From Streptomyces gardneri (GTDB taxonomy: Bacteria; Actinomycetota; Actinomycetes; Streptomycetales; Streptomycetaceae), in the NCBI RefSeq assembly GCF_006539185.1, contig NZ_BJMN01000014.1, positions 148,655 to 212,654 of the forward strand: a stretch of 64,000 bases of DNA. The letters are read 5' to 3'. Position 1 is the stretch's first letter. Every line of letters starts with the position of its first letter. Both the position numbers and the translations under genes were made by a program. The notes beneath the pieces are model-generated. The model searched no databases, had not been told where the DNA came from, and was given only the letters and a program-made list of their open reading frames with translations. Below, in pieces: positions 23,372 through 32,653 of this stretch.

Positions 23372-25474
23372 TTGTCATCCGAGAAGTCCCCCGAGCTGTC
23401 CCGCAGAAGGCTCCTCGCGCTGGGCGGCGGCGCCCTCGGTGTCGCCGCGGCCGGCTCGTTGTTGCCGCCGTCCCTGCAGGCCGCGATGGCCGCGGAGCCC
23501 CCGGCCGGCGGGATGGGGGCGGTGCGGCACGTGGTCGTCCTCATGCAGGAGAACCGTTCCTTCGACCACTACTTCGGGACCCTTCGGGGTGTCCGCGGAT
23601 TCGGTGACCGCAACGCCATCGAGCTGCCCTCCGGCAAGCCGGTGTTCGAGCAGCCCGCCGCGCTCGGCAGGACCGTGCTGCCGTTCCCGATCCGCGGCGC
23701 CGCCGAGACGCAGCAGAAGGACCTCCAGTACATCGGCGACCTCGACCACTCCTGGAGCGGCGGCGGCAAGGCCTGGCGCGGCGGCTGGATGGACGGCTGG
23801 GTCTCGGCCAAGACCGCCGCCACCATGGCGTACTACGACCGGCGCGACATCCCCCTGCACTACGAGCTCGCCGACACCTTCACCATCTGCGACGCGTACC
23901 ACTCGTCCATCCACACCTCGACGAGCCCGAACCGCAACCACCTCTGGTCCGGCTGGACCGGCTTCGAGGCCGACGGCACCCGCGCCGTCACCAACGCCGC
24001 CTACGCCGAGGGCACCCACCCCGGCTATGGCTGGCCCACCTACGCCGAGCGGCTCGAAGCCGCCGGGCGGAGCTGGAAGACGTACACGGAGTGGGAGAAC
24101 TTCACCGACAACAACATCGAGTTCTTCACCACCTTCAAGAAGATCGCCCGGAAGGCGCTCGCGCACACCGGCGGGCACACCTTCATGGAGTCCTTCTACG
24201 CCGCGGTCCGCGACACCGAGGACCTCGCCGAGCGGACCCGCCTCCTCGGGCTCCTGGAGGAGGGCGTCGCCGCTCTCACCGAGGCCGAGCGCTCCCTCTT
24301 CGAGCGCGGGCTGCGCCGGGTCGAGAGCGGCACCCTCGCCGACGCCTTCCGCGCCGACATCGCCGCCGGCACGCTCCCCGAGGTCTCCTACCTCGTGCCC
24401 TCCGCGATCGACTCGGAGCACCCCGGCTCCTCCTCGCCGATCGCCTCCGCGAGCCTCGTCTACAAGGTGCTCGACGCCCTCGGCTCGCACCCGGACGTCT
24501 GGCGCCACACCGTCGTACTGATCAACTACGACGAGAACGACGGCTTCTTCGACCACGTGCCGCCGCCGGTCCCGCCCGCCGAGAACACGGACGAGCGCTG
24601 GAAGGGCCAGCCCACCGGGCTCGGCATCCGCGTCCCGCTGCTCGTCGTCTCCCCCTGGTCCGTCGGCGGCTACGTCTGCTCCGAGACCTTCGACCACACC
24701 TCGGTGATCCGCTTCCTGGAGAAGCTGACCGGCATCGCCGAGCCCAACATCACGCCCTGGCGCCGGGCCGTCACCGGCGACCTCACCTCCGCCTTCGACT
24801 TCAAGCGCGGCCGCCGGCAGCCGCCCGTCGAGCAGCCCGGCCCGATCCCGCCCTTCACCGGCCGCTGGCGGCCCCAGCCCCCGGCCGTCCAGCAGATGCC
24901 CGTCCAGGAGCCCGGCGCCCGTCCGGCCCGCCCCCTGCCGTACCAGCCGGACGCCTCCGCGACCGTCGCACCCGGGGCCGTGACCGTGGCCCTGCGCAAC
25001 ACCGGCAGGGCGAGCGCGCACTTCGCCCTCTATCCGTACGCGGGCGAGTTCGCCGTCCCGCAGCACCGGGACGTCAGGGGGACGGGGGAGTGGACCGTCC
25101 CCGTTACGGGTGATCATTACCGCTTCACGATCACCGGCCCGAACGGCTTCCGCCGCGAGTTCGAGGGCCCCGCGGCCGGCGGCGCCGAGCTCGCCACGCG
25201 CCTCGACCACCACGACCGTGACCTGCACCTCACCGTGCGGAACACGGGCACGGCCCCGCTCGCCTTCACCGTCCGGCCGCTCGGGTACGTCGACGAGCGC
25301 GACCTCGCCGACTGGACCCGCACGGTCACGGTGAAGCCCGGGAAGACCCGTACGGTCGTGCACTCGGCCGCCGACGCGCACGGCTGGTACGACATCGAGG
25401 TCACCGCCTCCGGTGGCTTCCGCCGCCGCCTCATGGGCCACATCGAGAACGGGCGCCCCAGCGTCTCCGGATGA
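23372..25474 (+). CDS. Exported phospholipase C, phosphocholine-specific type
   Basis: Secreted phospholipase of the acid-phosphatase-like PLC family, 700 aa. A Tat signal begins the protein: SRRRLLALGGGALGV with a hydrophobic stretch ending before AMA. The catalytic domain has QENRSFDHYFGTLRGVRGF, DAYHSSIHTSTSPNRNHLWSG and NYDENDGFFDHVPPP, which carry the family's metal and active-site residues. Two beta-rich repeats of the PLC C-terminal type follow (VTVALRNTGRASAHF and LHLTVRNTGTAPLAF). The start is TTG 23372 with GGAGG six bases upstream; longer versions would bury the signal peptide. Likely role: lipid phosphate scavenging. A very strong terminator follows. Confidence 0.9.
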   Translation: MSSEKSPELSRRRLLALGGGALGVAAAGSLLPPSLQAAMAAEPPAGGMGAVRHVVVLMQENRSFDHYFGTLRGVRGFGDRNAIELPSGKPVFEQPAALGRTVLPFPIRGAAETQQKDLQYIGDLDHSWSGGGKAWRGGWMDGWVSAKTAATMAYYDRRDIPLHYELADTFTICDAYHSSIHTSTSPNRNHLWSGWTGFEADGTRAVTNAAYAEGTHPGYGWPTYAERLEAAGRSWKTYTEWENFTDNNIEFFTTFKKIARKALAHTGGHTFMESFYAAVRDTEDLAERTRLLGLLEEGVAALTEAERSLFERGLRRVESGTLADAFRADIAAGTLPEVSYLVPSAIDSEHPGSSSPIASASLVYKVLDALGSHPDVWRHTVVLINYDENDGFFDHVPPPVPPAENTDERWKGQPTGLGIRVPLLVVSPWSVGGYVCSETFDHTSVIRFLEKLTGIAEPNITPWRRAVTGDLTSAFDFKRGRRQPPVEQPGPIPPFTGRWRPQPPAVQQMPVQEPGARPARPLPYQPDASATVAPGAVTVALRNTGRASAHFALYPYAGEFAVPQHRDVRGTGEWTVPVTGDHYRFTITGPNGFRREFEGPAAGGAELATRLDHHDRDLHLTVRNTGTAPLAFTVRPLGYVDERDLADWTRTVTVKPGKTRTVVHSAADAHGWYDIEVTASGGFRRRLMGHIENGRPSVSG

Positions 25475-25500
25475 CCCCACCGTCTCCGGACGGCTCCCCT

Positions 25501-25545
25501 CCGTGTGCGGGGGCAGGGACCTCGGTCCCGACCCCCCGCACACGG
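25501..25545 (+). terminator. Strong two-tier terminator after the phospholipase C gene
   Basis: CCGTGTGCGGGGG (25501-25513) pairs perfectly with 25533-25545, and the loop holds a second stem GGGAC-CTCG-GTCCC (25516-25529). It starts 26 bases after the stop and has no U-run. Confidence 0.8.
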
Positions 25546-25570
25546 CTGTGAGCATCGACACGAAAGGGAC

Positions 25571-25584
25571 AAACGATCACGTTT
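25571..25584. promoter_or_regulatory. AAACG/CGTTT palindrome upstream of the MMPL exporter
   Basis: AAACG-ATCA-CGTTT, a 14-bp dyad in an unusually AT-rich patch 27 bases before the exporter ATG. It is a plausible operator; no adjacent regulator gene points to the binding protein. Confidence 0.4.
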
Positions 25585-25611
25585 GGCTGTAAGAGTGGGC
25601 GCAATTAGGTC

Positions 25612-27903
25612 ATGCGTTCTTCTCGGGCCGCTCCCGTGCAAGATCCACGAACCACCCAGGGAGCTCGTCCTTTGGCAGCCATCGCCCGATGGTGCATCCG
25701 GCACCGTCTCGTCGTCGTCCTCCTCTGGCTTCTCGCGCTCGGCGGGGTCGGCACCGGCGCGGTTCTCGCCGGCAGCGCGTACTCCAACGACTACGAGGTC
25801 CCCGGCACCGAATCGGGCCGGGCCACCGCCCTGCTCGAGCGCGGCTTCCACGGCCTCGGCGGCGACAGCGACACCATCGTCTGGCACACCGAGCAGGGCA
25901 GCGTCCGCGCCGACGCCGTCGAGCAGCGCATGACCGCGATGCTCGACAAGACCGCCGAGCTCCCCGGGATCGCCGCCGTCACCTCCCCGTACGGGGACAC
26001 GGCCGGCCAGATCAGCGAGGACGGGCACACCGCCTACGCCACCGTCACCTTCGACGCGCAGGCCGACGACATCCCCGAGGCCCAGGCCCAGGCCCTCGTC
26101 GACACCGCGAAGGCCGCCGCCTCCGACGACCTCCAGGTCGAGCTCGGCGGCACCGCCGTCGCCCTCACCGAGGCCCCCGGCGGCCACATCGCCGAGGTCG
26201 TCGGCGTCGCCGTCGCGGCCGTCGTCCTCTTCCTCGCCTTCGGCTCCCTCGCCGCGTCCGTGCTCCCCATCGCGACCGCGCTGGTCAGCGTCGGCATCGC
26301 GTACTCCGGGATCGTCCTGCTCGGCCACCTGATGACCGTCGCCGACTTCGCGCCCATGCTGGGCATGCTCGTCGGCCTCGGCGTCGGCATCGACTACGCG
26401 CTCTTCATCGTGACCCGGCACCGCAGAGGCCTGAAACGCGGGCTCTCCGTCGCCGAGGCCGCCGAGACCGCCGTCGCCACCACCGGCCGCGCCGTCGTCT
26501 TCGCCGGCGCCACCGTCTGCATCGCGCTGCTCGGCATGCTGATCCTGCGGCTCAGCTTCCTCAACGGCGTCGCCATCGCCGCCTCCCTCACCGTCGTCCT
26601 CACGGTGGCGGCCTCCGTCACCCTCCTGCCGGCGCTGCTCTCCCTCATCGGCATGCGGGCGCTGTCCCGGCGCGAACGCCGGACGCTCGCCGAGCGCGGG
26701 CCGCAGCCCGAGCTCCCCACCGGCTTCGCCGCCCGCTGGTCCGCCTTCGTCGAGCGCCACCCCAAGCTCCTCGGAGCCGTGGCCGCCGTCGTCATGGGCG
26801 TCCTCGCGCTGCCCACCCTCTCGCTCCACCTGGGCACCTCCGACCAGGGCAACGGCCCGGCCACCGCGACCACGCGGCAGGCGTACGACCTGGTCGCCGA
26901 GGGCTTCGGCCCCGGCGTCAACGGGCCCCTCACCCTCGTCGCCGGGCTCGACGGCGCCGACGACCGGGTCGCCCTCGACCAGCTGCCGGCCGCCCTGTCC
27001 GCCACCAAGGGCGTCGCGTCCGTCTCCCCGGTCACGTACAACAGCTCCGGCGACACCGCCGTCCTCACCGTCGTCCCCGACTCCTCGCCCCAGTCCAAGG
27101 CCACCAGCGACCTCGTCGACCGGCTCCGCACGGACGTCCTCCCGGCGGCCGAGAGCGGCACCTCGCTCGACGTGCACGTGGGCGGCGTCACCGCCTCGTA
27201 CGACGACTTCGCCGAGATCATCATCGGCAAGCTGCCGCTCTTCGTCGGCGTCGTCATCGCGCTCGGCTGTCTGCTGCTCCTGCTCGCCTTCCGCTCCATC
27301 GGCATCCCGCTCAAGGCCGCCGTCATGAACATCGCGGCCGTCGCCGGTGCCTTCGGCGTCGTCGTGGCGATCTTCCAGTGGGGCTGGGGGAGCGAGCTCC
27401 TCGGCCTCGGCAGCGCCGGGCCGATCGAACCCTTCCTCCCGGTGATCATGGTCTCGGTCCTCTTCGGGCTCTCCATGGACTACCAGGTCTTCCTGGTCAG
27501 CCGGATGTACGAGGAGTGGCTGGAGACCGGTGACAACCGGCGGGCGGTCCGGGTCGGCCTCGCCGAGACCAGCCGGGTGATCAACTCCGCGGCCGTCATC
27601 ATGATCGCGGTCTTCCTCGCCTTCGTCCTCTCCGGCGACCGGGTCATCGCGATGTTCGGCATCGCGCTCGCCGCGGCCGTCGCCCTCGACGCCTTCGTGC
27701 TGCGCACCCTCCTCGTCCCCGCCCTCATGCACATGCTCGGCGGCGCGAACTGGTGGCTGCCGAAGAGCCTCGACCGGATCCTGCCCCGGATCAGCATCGA
27801 ACCGCCCGAGTCCCGTGCCGCCGCGGACGCCCGTGCGAAGATCCCAGGGCAACGTGTGACGGCGGTCGAGGAGGAAGACGATGTTCGCGATATCGCTGGG
27901 TGA
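25612..27903 (+). CDS. MMPL/RND-family membrane transporter
   Basis: Large export protein of the MMPL branch of RND transporters, 763 aa; relatives move lipids, siderophores or antibiotics. It shows the tandem-repeat layout: membrane helix near residues 30-52 (RHRLVVVLLWLLALGGVG), an extracytoplasmic loop, five helices with VGLGVGIDYALFIVTRHRRGL, then a second loop and a second set of helices with VLFGLSMDYQVFLVSRMYEEW. The conserved DYALF and DYQVF Asp-Tyr pairs are the proton-relay type motifs. The ATG at 25612 has no clear ribosome site; TTG 25672 with GGGAG upstream could be the real start. The 3' end overlaps the acetyltransferase gene by 23 bases. Confidence 0.87.
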   Translation: MRSSRAAPVQDPRTTQGARPLAAIARWCIRHRLVVVLLWLLALGGVGTGAVLAGSAYSNDYEVPGTESGRATALLERGFHGLGGDSDTIVWHTEQGSVRADAVEQRMTAMLDKTAELPGIAAVTSPYGDTAGQISEDGHTAYATVTFDAQADDIPEAQAQALVDTAKAAASDDLQVELGGTAVALTEAPGGHIAEVVGVAVAAVVLFLAFGSLAASVLPIATALVSVGIAYSGIVLLGHLMTVADFAPMLGMLVGLGVGIDYALFIVTRHRRGLKRGLSVAEAAETAVATTGRAVVFAGATVCIALLGMLILRLSFLNGVAIAASLTVVLTVAASVTLLPALLSLIGMRALSRRERRTLAERGPQPELPTGFAARWSAFVERHPKLLGAVAAVVMGVLALPTLSLHLGTSDQGNGPATATTRQAYDLVAEGFGPGVNGPLTLVAGLDGADDRVALDQLPAALSATKGVASVSPVTYNSSGDTAVLTVVPDSSPQSKATSDLVDRLRTDVLPAAESGTSLDVHVGGVTASYDDFAEIIIGKLPLFVGVVIALGCLLLLLAFRSIGIPLKAAVMNIAAVAGAFGVVVAIFQWGWGSELLGLGSAGPIEPFLPVIMVSVLFGLSMDYQVFLVSRMYEEWLETGDNRRAVRVGLAETSRVINSAAVIMIAVFLAFVLSGDRVIAMFGIALAAAVALDAFVLRTLLVPALMHMLGGANWWLPKSLDRILPRISIEPPESRAAADARAKIPGQRVTAVEEEDDVRDIAG

Positions 27904-28447
27904 CGACGGCGCCGAGCTGCGGCCCCTGGAGCCCTGGCAGGCCGAGGAGTTCCTCGCCCACATGGACCGGGGCCGGGAGTTCGTCGGAGAGCACATCGCG
28001 CTCCCGGACTTCGTCGCGGACCTCGACTCCGCCCGCTCCTTCCTCCGCTCGTACGCCGAGAAGGCCGCGAACGACGCCGGACGCATCTACGGCATCTGGA
28101 CCGGGGGCACGCTCGTCGGCGGCGTCCTCTTCCGGACCATGGACGTGGCGTACGGGACCGCCGAGGCCGGCTGCTGGCTGGAGCCCTCCGCCGCCGGGAA
28201 GGGCCTGATCACCCGGGCCTGCCGGGTCATCATCGACTGGGCGATCGAGGAGCGCGGCATCCACCGCGTGGAGTGGCACGCCTCCTCGAAGAACGAGCCG
28301 AGCATCGCCGTCGCCCGCCGCCTCGGCATGACGAAGGAGGGTCTGCTGCGCGAGAACTACCCGCACCGCGGCACCCGCGCCGACACCGAGGTCTGGGCCG
28401 TCCTCGCCCCCGAGTGGCGCGCGGCGAAAGAGCGGCCGGTTTCTTAA
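27881..28447 (+). CDS. GNAT acetyltransferase, RimJ/RimL type
   Basis: N-acetyltransferase of the RimJ/RimL/SpeG-like group, 188 aa. The fold reads ELRPLEPWQAEEFLAHMD, GIWTGGTLVGGVLFR, EAGCWLEPSAAGKGLITRACR (the acetyl-CoA loop), HRVEWHASSKNEPSIAVARRLGM and GLLRENYPHRG near the end, all typical. The substrate may be a ribosomal or other protein N-terminus or a small molecule; this cannot be decided. The ATG lies inside the end of the MMPL gene with GAGGAAG just upstream, so translation is probably coupled. Whether it acts with the exporter is unknown. Confidence 0.85.
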   Translation: MFAISLGDDGAELRPLEPWQAEEFLAHMDRGREFVGEHIALPDFVADLDSARSFLRSYAEKAANDAGRIYGIWTGGTLVGGVLFRTMDVAYGTAEAGCWLEPSAAGKGLITRACRVIIDWAIEERGIHRVEWHASSKNEPSIAVARRLGMTKEGLLRENYPHRGTRADTEVWAVLAPEWRAAKERPVS

Positions 28448-28482
28448 GGCCGTTCTCATGTACGGCGCCTAGCGTGCGCCGC

Positions 28483-29052
28483 ATGGACATCACGAAGACC
28501 GACGAGAAGACCGTAGAGACGGCGCCCGAGCCGAAGACCGAGGGCTCCTCGGAGGTCGAGGCGGCCACCGAGGCCACCGTGGAGCGGGACGCCCAGGCCG
28601 AGCCGGCCGAGCCGGCGGACGACGCCTCGGACGACGACTCCCTGGACGACGACGAGCTCGCGGCCGAGACGTCCACCGGCGTCGGCGCCGGCGGCGCGGC
28701 CGTCGTCTCCGCCGCCCTCGGCGCCGTCGCGCTCACCGGCACGTGGACGGGCAAGGTCGTCTCCGAGCGCGAGACGCTCATGGGGCAGATCAGCAGCCAG
28801 TCCGCCCCTCCTGCCCAGCAGATCTCCGAGATCTACGGCGACGCCTGGCACAGCACCGCCCTGGTCAACGGCGTCTTCGCGCTGCTCGCGCTCGTCACCG
28901 CCGTCCTCGTCCTGGTCCTCGCCCGTCCCGACCGCCCCGTCTGGGTCCGGGCGGTCGCCCTCGGCGGCGCCGTCCTCGGTGGCCTCGGGCTGCTCCTGTC
29001 GGTCGGTACCTACTTCGACCTCTTCCTGAGCCTGCCCACCACCGGCTCCTGA
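28483..29052 (+). CDS. Acidic-tailed membrane protein, unknown function
   Basis: A 189-aa protein I cannot place. The first 65 residues are strongly acidic and low-complexity (DDASDDDSLDDDELA) and probably disordered in the cytoplasm. Three hydrophobic segments follow: VVSAALGAVALTGTW, ALVNGVFALLALVTAVLVLV, and AVALGGAVLGGLGLLLSVG, with a 35-residue polar loop between the first two. The ATG at 28483 is preceded at seven bases by TAGCGT, a -10 box that would give a leaderless message, and no ribosome site is present. In-frame codons upstream of this point have no start support. Confidence 0.7.
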   Translation: MDITKTDEKTVETAPEPKTEGSSEVEAATEATVERDAQAEPAEPADDASDDDSLDDDELAAETSTGVGAGGAAVVSAALGAVALTGTWTGKVVSERETLMGQISSQSAPPAQQISEIYGDAWHSTALVNGVFALLALVTAVLVLVLARPDRPVWVRAVALGGAVLGGLGLLLSVGTYFDLFLSLPTTGS

Positions 29053-29212
29053 GGGGGTACTCAGCCGGTCTAAGGACCCCCTGAGGTCCGCCTAAGGCCC
29101 CCCGTACCCCGAACATGCGGCACTCGCCCGATGTGACGGGACCCCCTGGGAAACGAGAGTAGAGGCATCGCAAGGAGCGATACCGAAACCCGAAGCCACC
29201 AGGGAGCACCCG

Positions 29213-29410
29213 ATGTTCGAGTACGAACTCCACCACATGAACCACGCCCAGCTCGTCCGTGAGGCGGCCGCCCAGCGCCTGACCCACGAGGTCGCCGAGG
29301 CCGCCGGGGCCACCCGGGGTCTGCGCCTCTTCGGTCGCCGCCACGGCGGCCACGGCCCGGAGGGGCGGGTGACCGACGGCGACCGCGGCCACTTCGTCCG
29401 GGCCGCGTGA
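29213..29410 (+). CDS. Small His/Arg-rich protein
   Basis: A 65-aa basic protein with MFEYELHHMNHAQLVREAA at the start and a C-terminal Arg/Gly/His-rich half (GRRHGGHGPEG). The N-terminal half looks helical and amphipathic. I know no family name, but codon usage is typical of the host and GGGAG sits about eight bases before the ATG. It precedes the LAL-type regulator on the same strand by about 46 bases. Upstream, 29053-29212 holds no other gene that I can support. Confidence 0.6.
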   Translation: MFEYELHHMNHAQLVREAAAQRLTHEVAEAAGATRGLRLFGRRHGGHGPEGRVTDGDRGHFVRAA

Positions 29411-29456
29411 CCCCCGTATGAGCGACCGTACGGATGGTTGTGCGATGCTCGGCGCC

Positions 29457-32400
29457 GTGGAGACCAGGTCAGTCAGCCCCGTCTTCGTCGGCCGCGCCGG
29501 CGAACTCACCGCCCTCACCGAGGCGCTCTCCCGCGCGACCGCGGGAGAGCCCCAGGCGCTGCTCGTCGGCGGTGAGGCGGGGGTCGGCAAGACCCGCCTC
29601 ATCGAGGAGTTCCTCGACACGGCCTGCGACCGGGGCGCCGTCGTCGCCCTCGGCGGCTGCGTGGAACTCGGCGCCGACGGTCTGCCCTTCGCGCCCTTCG
29701 CCACCGCCCTGCGCTCACTCCGCCGCAAGCTGCCCGACGAACTGACCGCCGCCGCCGACGGCCAGGAGGGCGAGCTCGCCCGACTGCTGCCCGAGCTCGG
29801 CGACCCCGGCAGCCACGAGCCCTCCGACGAGGACGCCACCGCCCGCCTCTTCGAACTCACCGTGCGGCTCCTGGAGCGGCTCGCCGCCGACCGCACGATC
29901 GTGCTCGTCCTCGAAGACCTGCACTGGGCCGACACCTCCACCCGGCACCTGCTCACGTACCTCCTCCGCACCCTCCGCCGCGGCCGGATCGTGGTCGTCG
30001 CCAGCTACCGCGCCGACGACATCCACCGCCGCCACCCGCTGCGCCCCCTCCTCGCCGAACTCGACCGGCTCCGCACCATCCGCCGCATCGAGCTCTCCCG
30101 CTTCACCCGCACCGAGGTGCACCGACAGCTCACCGGCATCCTCGCCGCCGAACCCGCCCCCGGGCTCGTCGAGGAGGTCTTCGAACGCTCCGACGGCAAC
30201 GCCTTCTTCGTCGAGGAGCTGGTCGTCTCCCACGAGGCCGGCTGCGCTCTCGGCCAGCTCAGCGACTCCCTGCGCGATCTTCTGCTCGTGCGGGTCGAGG
30301 CGCTCACCGAGGACGCCCAGCGGGTCGCCAGGATCGTCGCCGAGGGCGGCTCCACCGTCGAGTACGGCCTGCTCGCCGCCGTCGCCCGGCTCACCGAGGA
30401 CGAGCTCATCGAGGCGCTGCGGGCCTGCGTCGGCGCCAACATCCTGCTCGCCGTCCCCGACGGCGAGGGCTACCGCTTCCGCCACTCCCTCGTCCGCGAG
30501 GCCGTCAGCGACGACCTGCTCCCCGGCGAACGCTCCCGCCTCAACCGGCGCTACGCCGAGGCCCTGGAGACCGACCCCTCGCTCGTCCGGCCCGACGAGC
30601 GGGCCACCCGCCTCGCCACGTACTGGTACCACGCCCACGACCCGGCCCAGGCCCTGCCGGCCGTCCTCCGCGCCTCCGTAGCCACCCGCAAGCGCCACGC
30701 GTACGCCGAGCAGCTCCGGCTCCTGGAGCGGGCCATGGAGCTCTGGGACGAGGCTCCCGCCGAGATCCGCCGCGGGCTCCGGCCCATGGACTACGCCGAG
30801 GCCTACCCGCCGTGCGGCTGCGACCCCGAGACGACCCCGCTCAGCTACCTCGACCTCCTCGCCGAGGCCGCCGTCGCCGCCCGGCTCAGCGGCGAACACG
30901 AACGCGCCCTGAAGATCGGCCGGATGGCGCTCCGCCTCCTCGACGGCGAGGACGTGCACGACCCCCTGCGCGCCGCCTGGTTCTGGAGCGAGAAGGCCCG
31001 CCTCCAGTCCAACCTCGGCCGCGGCGACGGTTCGGAGGAGATCGCCCGCGCCCAGGAACTCGTCAAGGGCCTCCCGCCGTCCGCCGTCCACGCGGTCGTC
31101 CTCGTCGGCGCCGCCGGCTGGGGAATGCTCCGCAACCCCGGCCCCGAGGCCCTCGCCGCCGCCGAGCGCGCCGTCGAGTACGCCCGGCACGTCAAGGCCG
31201 AGTCGATCGAACTCAACGCCCGCCTCACCCTCGGCACCATCATGACCGCCGCCGGGGACGTCGAGGCCGGTCTCGCCGAGATGCACGAGGTACGGGAACG
31301 GACCACGGCCCTCGGCCAGTTCAGCGAGGCCTCGCGCGCCCACATCAACATCTCCTCCTCCCTCGAAGCCCTCGGCCGCTCCCGGGAGGCCGTCGAGGTC
31401 GCCGACGCCGGCATCCGCCTCACCCGCTCGTACGGACTCGTCGGCAGCGTCGGCTGGATCGAGGCCAACCGCGCCGAGTCCCTCTTCTCCCTCGGCCGCT
31501 GGGACGAGGCCCGGGAGGCCGCCGAGCGGCTCCAGCACTCGGCGAACAGCATCAAGCCCCGCGGCTCGGCCTCCCTCCGGCTCGCCCAGCTCGCCGTCGC
31601 GCGCGGCGACCTCGACGCGGCCGGCCGCCACCTCGCCGACGCCCGCGCCGTCTACGGCTCCCGCGACCCGATCCCGCAGTACACCCTGCCCATGGCCCAG
31701 GTCGCGATCGCCGTGGCCGCCGCCGAGGGCCGCGTCCAGGACGTCAGGGCCCAGCTCGCGACCGCCGCCGAGGGCGGCTTCCCGCCCGGCACCCACCGCT
31801 ACGGCTGGCCGCTCGTCCTCACCGCCGCCGCCGCGGAGGCCGACAGCCGGGGACTGCCCGCCGCCGACGAGGGCCGCGACGAGGCCCTCGCCCTGATCCG
31901 CCGCTGCGTCCGCGCCCTCGCCGCCCCGGCCCCCGTCTGGGCCGCGCACTCCCTCCAGGTCTCCCAGGAGCTGGCCCGGGCCGAGGGCCGCGAGTCCGCC
32001 ACCCGCTGGGCCGAGGTCGTCACCGCCTACGAGTCGCTGGACCGCCCCGCCCAGCTGGCCCGCGCCCACCACCGCCTCGCCGACGCCCTGCTCGTCGAGG
32101 GCGGCCACCGGGAGGAGGCCACGGCCCTGCTCCGCGAGGCCCACGCCACCGCCGTCCGCCTCGGGGACCGCCCGCTCCGCGAGGACGTGGAACTGCTCGC
32201 CGCCCGCGCCCGCCTCTCCCTGGCGCCCGAGAAGCAGCTCCCGGCGCCCGCGGAGCCCGGCGACGACGGCTTCGGCCTGACCCCGCGCGAGCAGGACGTC
32301 CTGCGCCTGGTCGCGGCCGGCCGCACCAACCGGCAGATCGCGGAGGAGCTCTTCATCTCACCGAAGACGGCGAGCGTCCACGTCTCCAACATCCTCGCCA

Positions 32401-32474
32401 AGCTCGGCGTCGCCGGCCGGGGAGAGGCCGCCGCCCTCGCCCACCGCCTCCACCTCCTCGACACGACCCTCTGA
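29457..32474 (+). CDS. LAL-family LuxR transcriptional regulator (ATPase plus HTH)
   Basis: Large ATP-binding LuxR-type regulator, 1005 aa, of the MalT-like LAL group. The N-terminal AAA domain begins FVGRAGELTAL, with Walker A GGEAGVGKTR and Walker B IVLVLEDLHWAD; an arginine-rich sensor segment follows. Residues 350-900 are helical, TPR-like repeats. The C-terminus is a LuxR HTH: LTPREQDVLRLVAAGRTNR and ISPKTASVHVSNILAKLG. Such regulators bind ATP and often a ligand, and control degradative or antibiotic genes; the targets here are unknown. The start is uncertain: GTG 29457 follows TGCGAT, but ATG 29445 and ATG 29418 are also in frame and none has a ribosome site. Confidence 0.85.
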   Translation: METRSVSPVFVGRAGELTALTEALSRATAGEPQALLVGGEAGVGKTRLIEEFLDTACDRGAVVALGGCVELGADGLPFAPFATALRSLRRKLPDELTAAADGQEGELARLLPELGDPGSHEPSDEDATARLFELTVRLLERLAADRTIVLVLEDLHWADTSTRHLLTYLLRTLRRGRIVVVASYRADDIHRRHPLRPLLAELDRLRTIRRIELSRFTRTEVHRQLTGILAAEPAPGLVEEVFERSDGNAFFVEELVVSHEAGCALGQLSDSLRDLLLVRVEALTEDAQRVARIVAEGGSTVEYGLLAAVARLTEDELIEALRACVGANILLAVPDGEGYRFRHSLVREAVSDDLLPGERSRLNRRYAEALETDPSLVRPDERATRLATYWYHAHDPAQALPAVLRASVATRKRHAYAEQLRLLERAMELWDEAPAEIRRGLRPMDYAEAYPPCGCDPETTPLSYLDLLAEAAVAARLSGEHERALKIGRMALRLLDGEDVHDPLRAAWFWSEKARLQSNLGRGDGSEEIARAQELVKGLPPSAVHAVVLVGAAGWGMLRNPGPEALAAAERAVEYARHVKAESIELNARLTLGTIMTAAGDVEAGLAEMHEVRERTTALGQFSEASRAHINISSSLEALGRSREAVEVADAGIRLTRSYGLVGSVGWIEANRAESLFSLGRWDEAREAAERLQHSANSIKPRGSASLRLAQLAVARGDLDAAGRHLADARAVYGSRDPIPQYTLPMAQVAIAVAAAEGRVQDVRAQLATAAEGGFPPGTHRYGWPLVLTAAAAEADSRGLPAADEGRDEALALIRRCVRALAAPAPVWAAHSLQVSQELARAEGRESATRWAEVVTAYESLDRPAQLARAHHRLADALLVEGGHREEATALLREAHATAVRLGDRPLREDVELLAARARLSLAPEKQLPAPAEPGDDGFGLTPREQDVLRLVAAGRTNRQIAEELFISPKTASVHVSNILAKLGVAGRGEAAALAHRLHLLDTTL

Positions 32475-32639
32475 CCCCGGCCCGGGGATCCGTATCGTCA
32501 CGCGGCCCGAGGTGAGGTCTATCGGGCCGCGCCCCGGGTCCCCGTCTCCCGGGTCCTCCCGGGTGAGGGCCTGCCGCCGCAGTTCCTCCTCGGCGTGCCG
32601 GCGTCCCGGCGCGAAGAGCTCCGCGATCGGATCGAACAC
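32358..32639 (-). CDS. Small DUF6191-like protein overlapping the LuxR gene
   Basis: A 93-aa protein whose first 50 residues resemble the small Streptomyces DUF6191 family: ELFAPGRRHAEEELRRQALT and GDPGRGPIDLTSGRVTIR. The GTG at 32639 has GGGAGG eight bases upstream and lies 14 bases after the dehydrogenase stop, so the two are probably one operon. Family members usually end soon after the VTIR strand; here the frame continues about 40 residues and overlaps the 3' end of the convergent LuxR gene by 117 bases. The tail (EEVEAVGEGGG) therefore looks like an accidental extension. Function unknown. Confidence 0.6.
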   Translation of the reverse strand: MFDPIAELFAPGRRHAEEELRRQALTREDPGDGDPGRGPIDLTSGRVTIRIPGPGSEGRVEEVEAVGEGGGLSPAGDAELGEDVGDVDARRLR

Positions 32640-32653
32640 GGTCACCGCCTCCC

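Noticed and set aside
23375..28086. Long minus-strand frames opposite the phospholipase C and MMPL genes
   Set aside because: Antisense shadows without motifs; the plus strand carries a signal peptide, catalytic motifs and membrane segments.
29418..29456. ATG 29418 as a certain start of the LuxR-type gene
   Set aside because: No ribosome site precedes it, and the family start lies close to the FVGRAGEL motif; kept only as an alternative.
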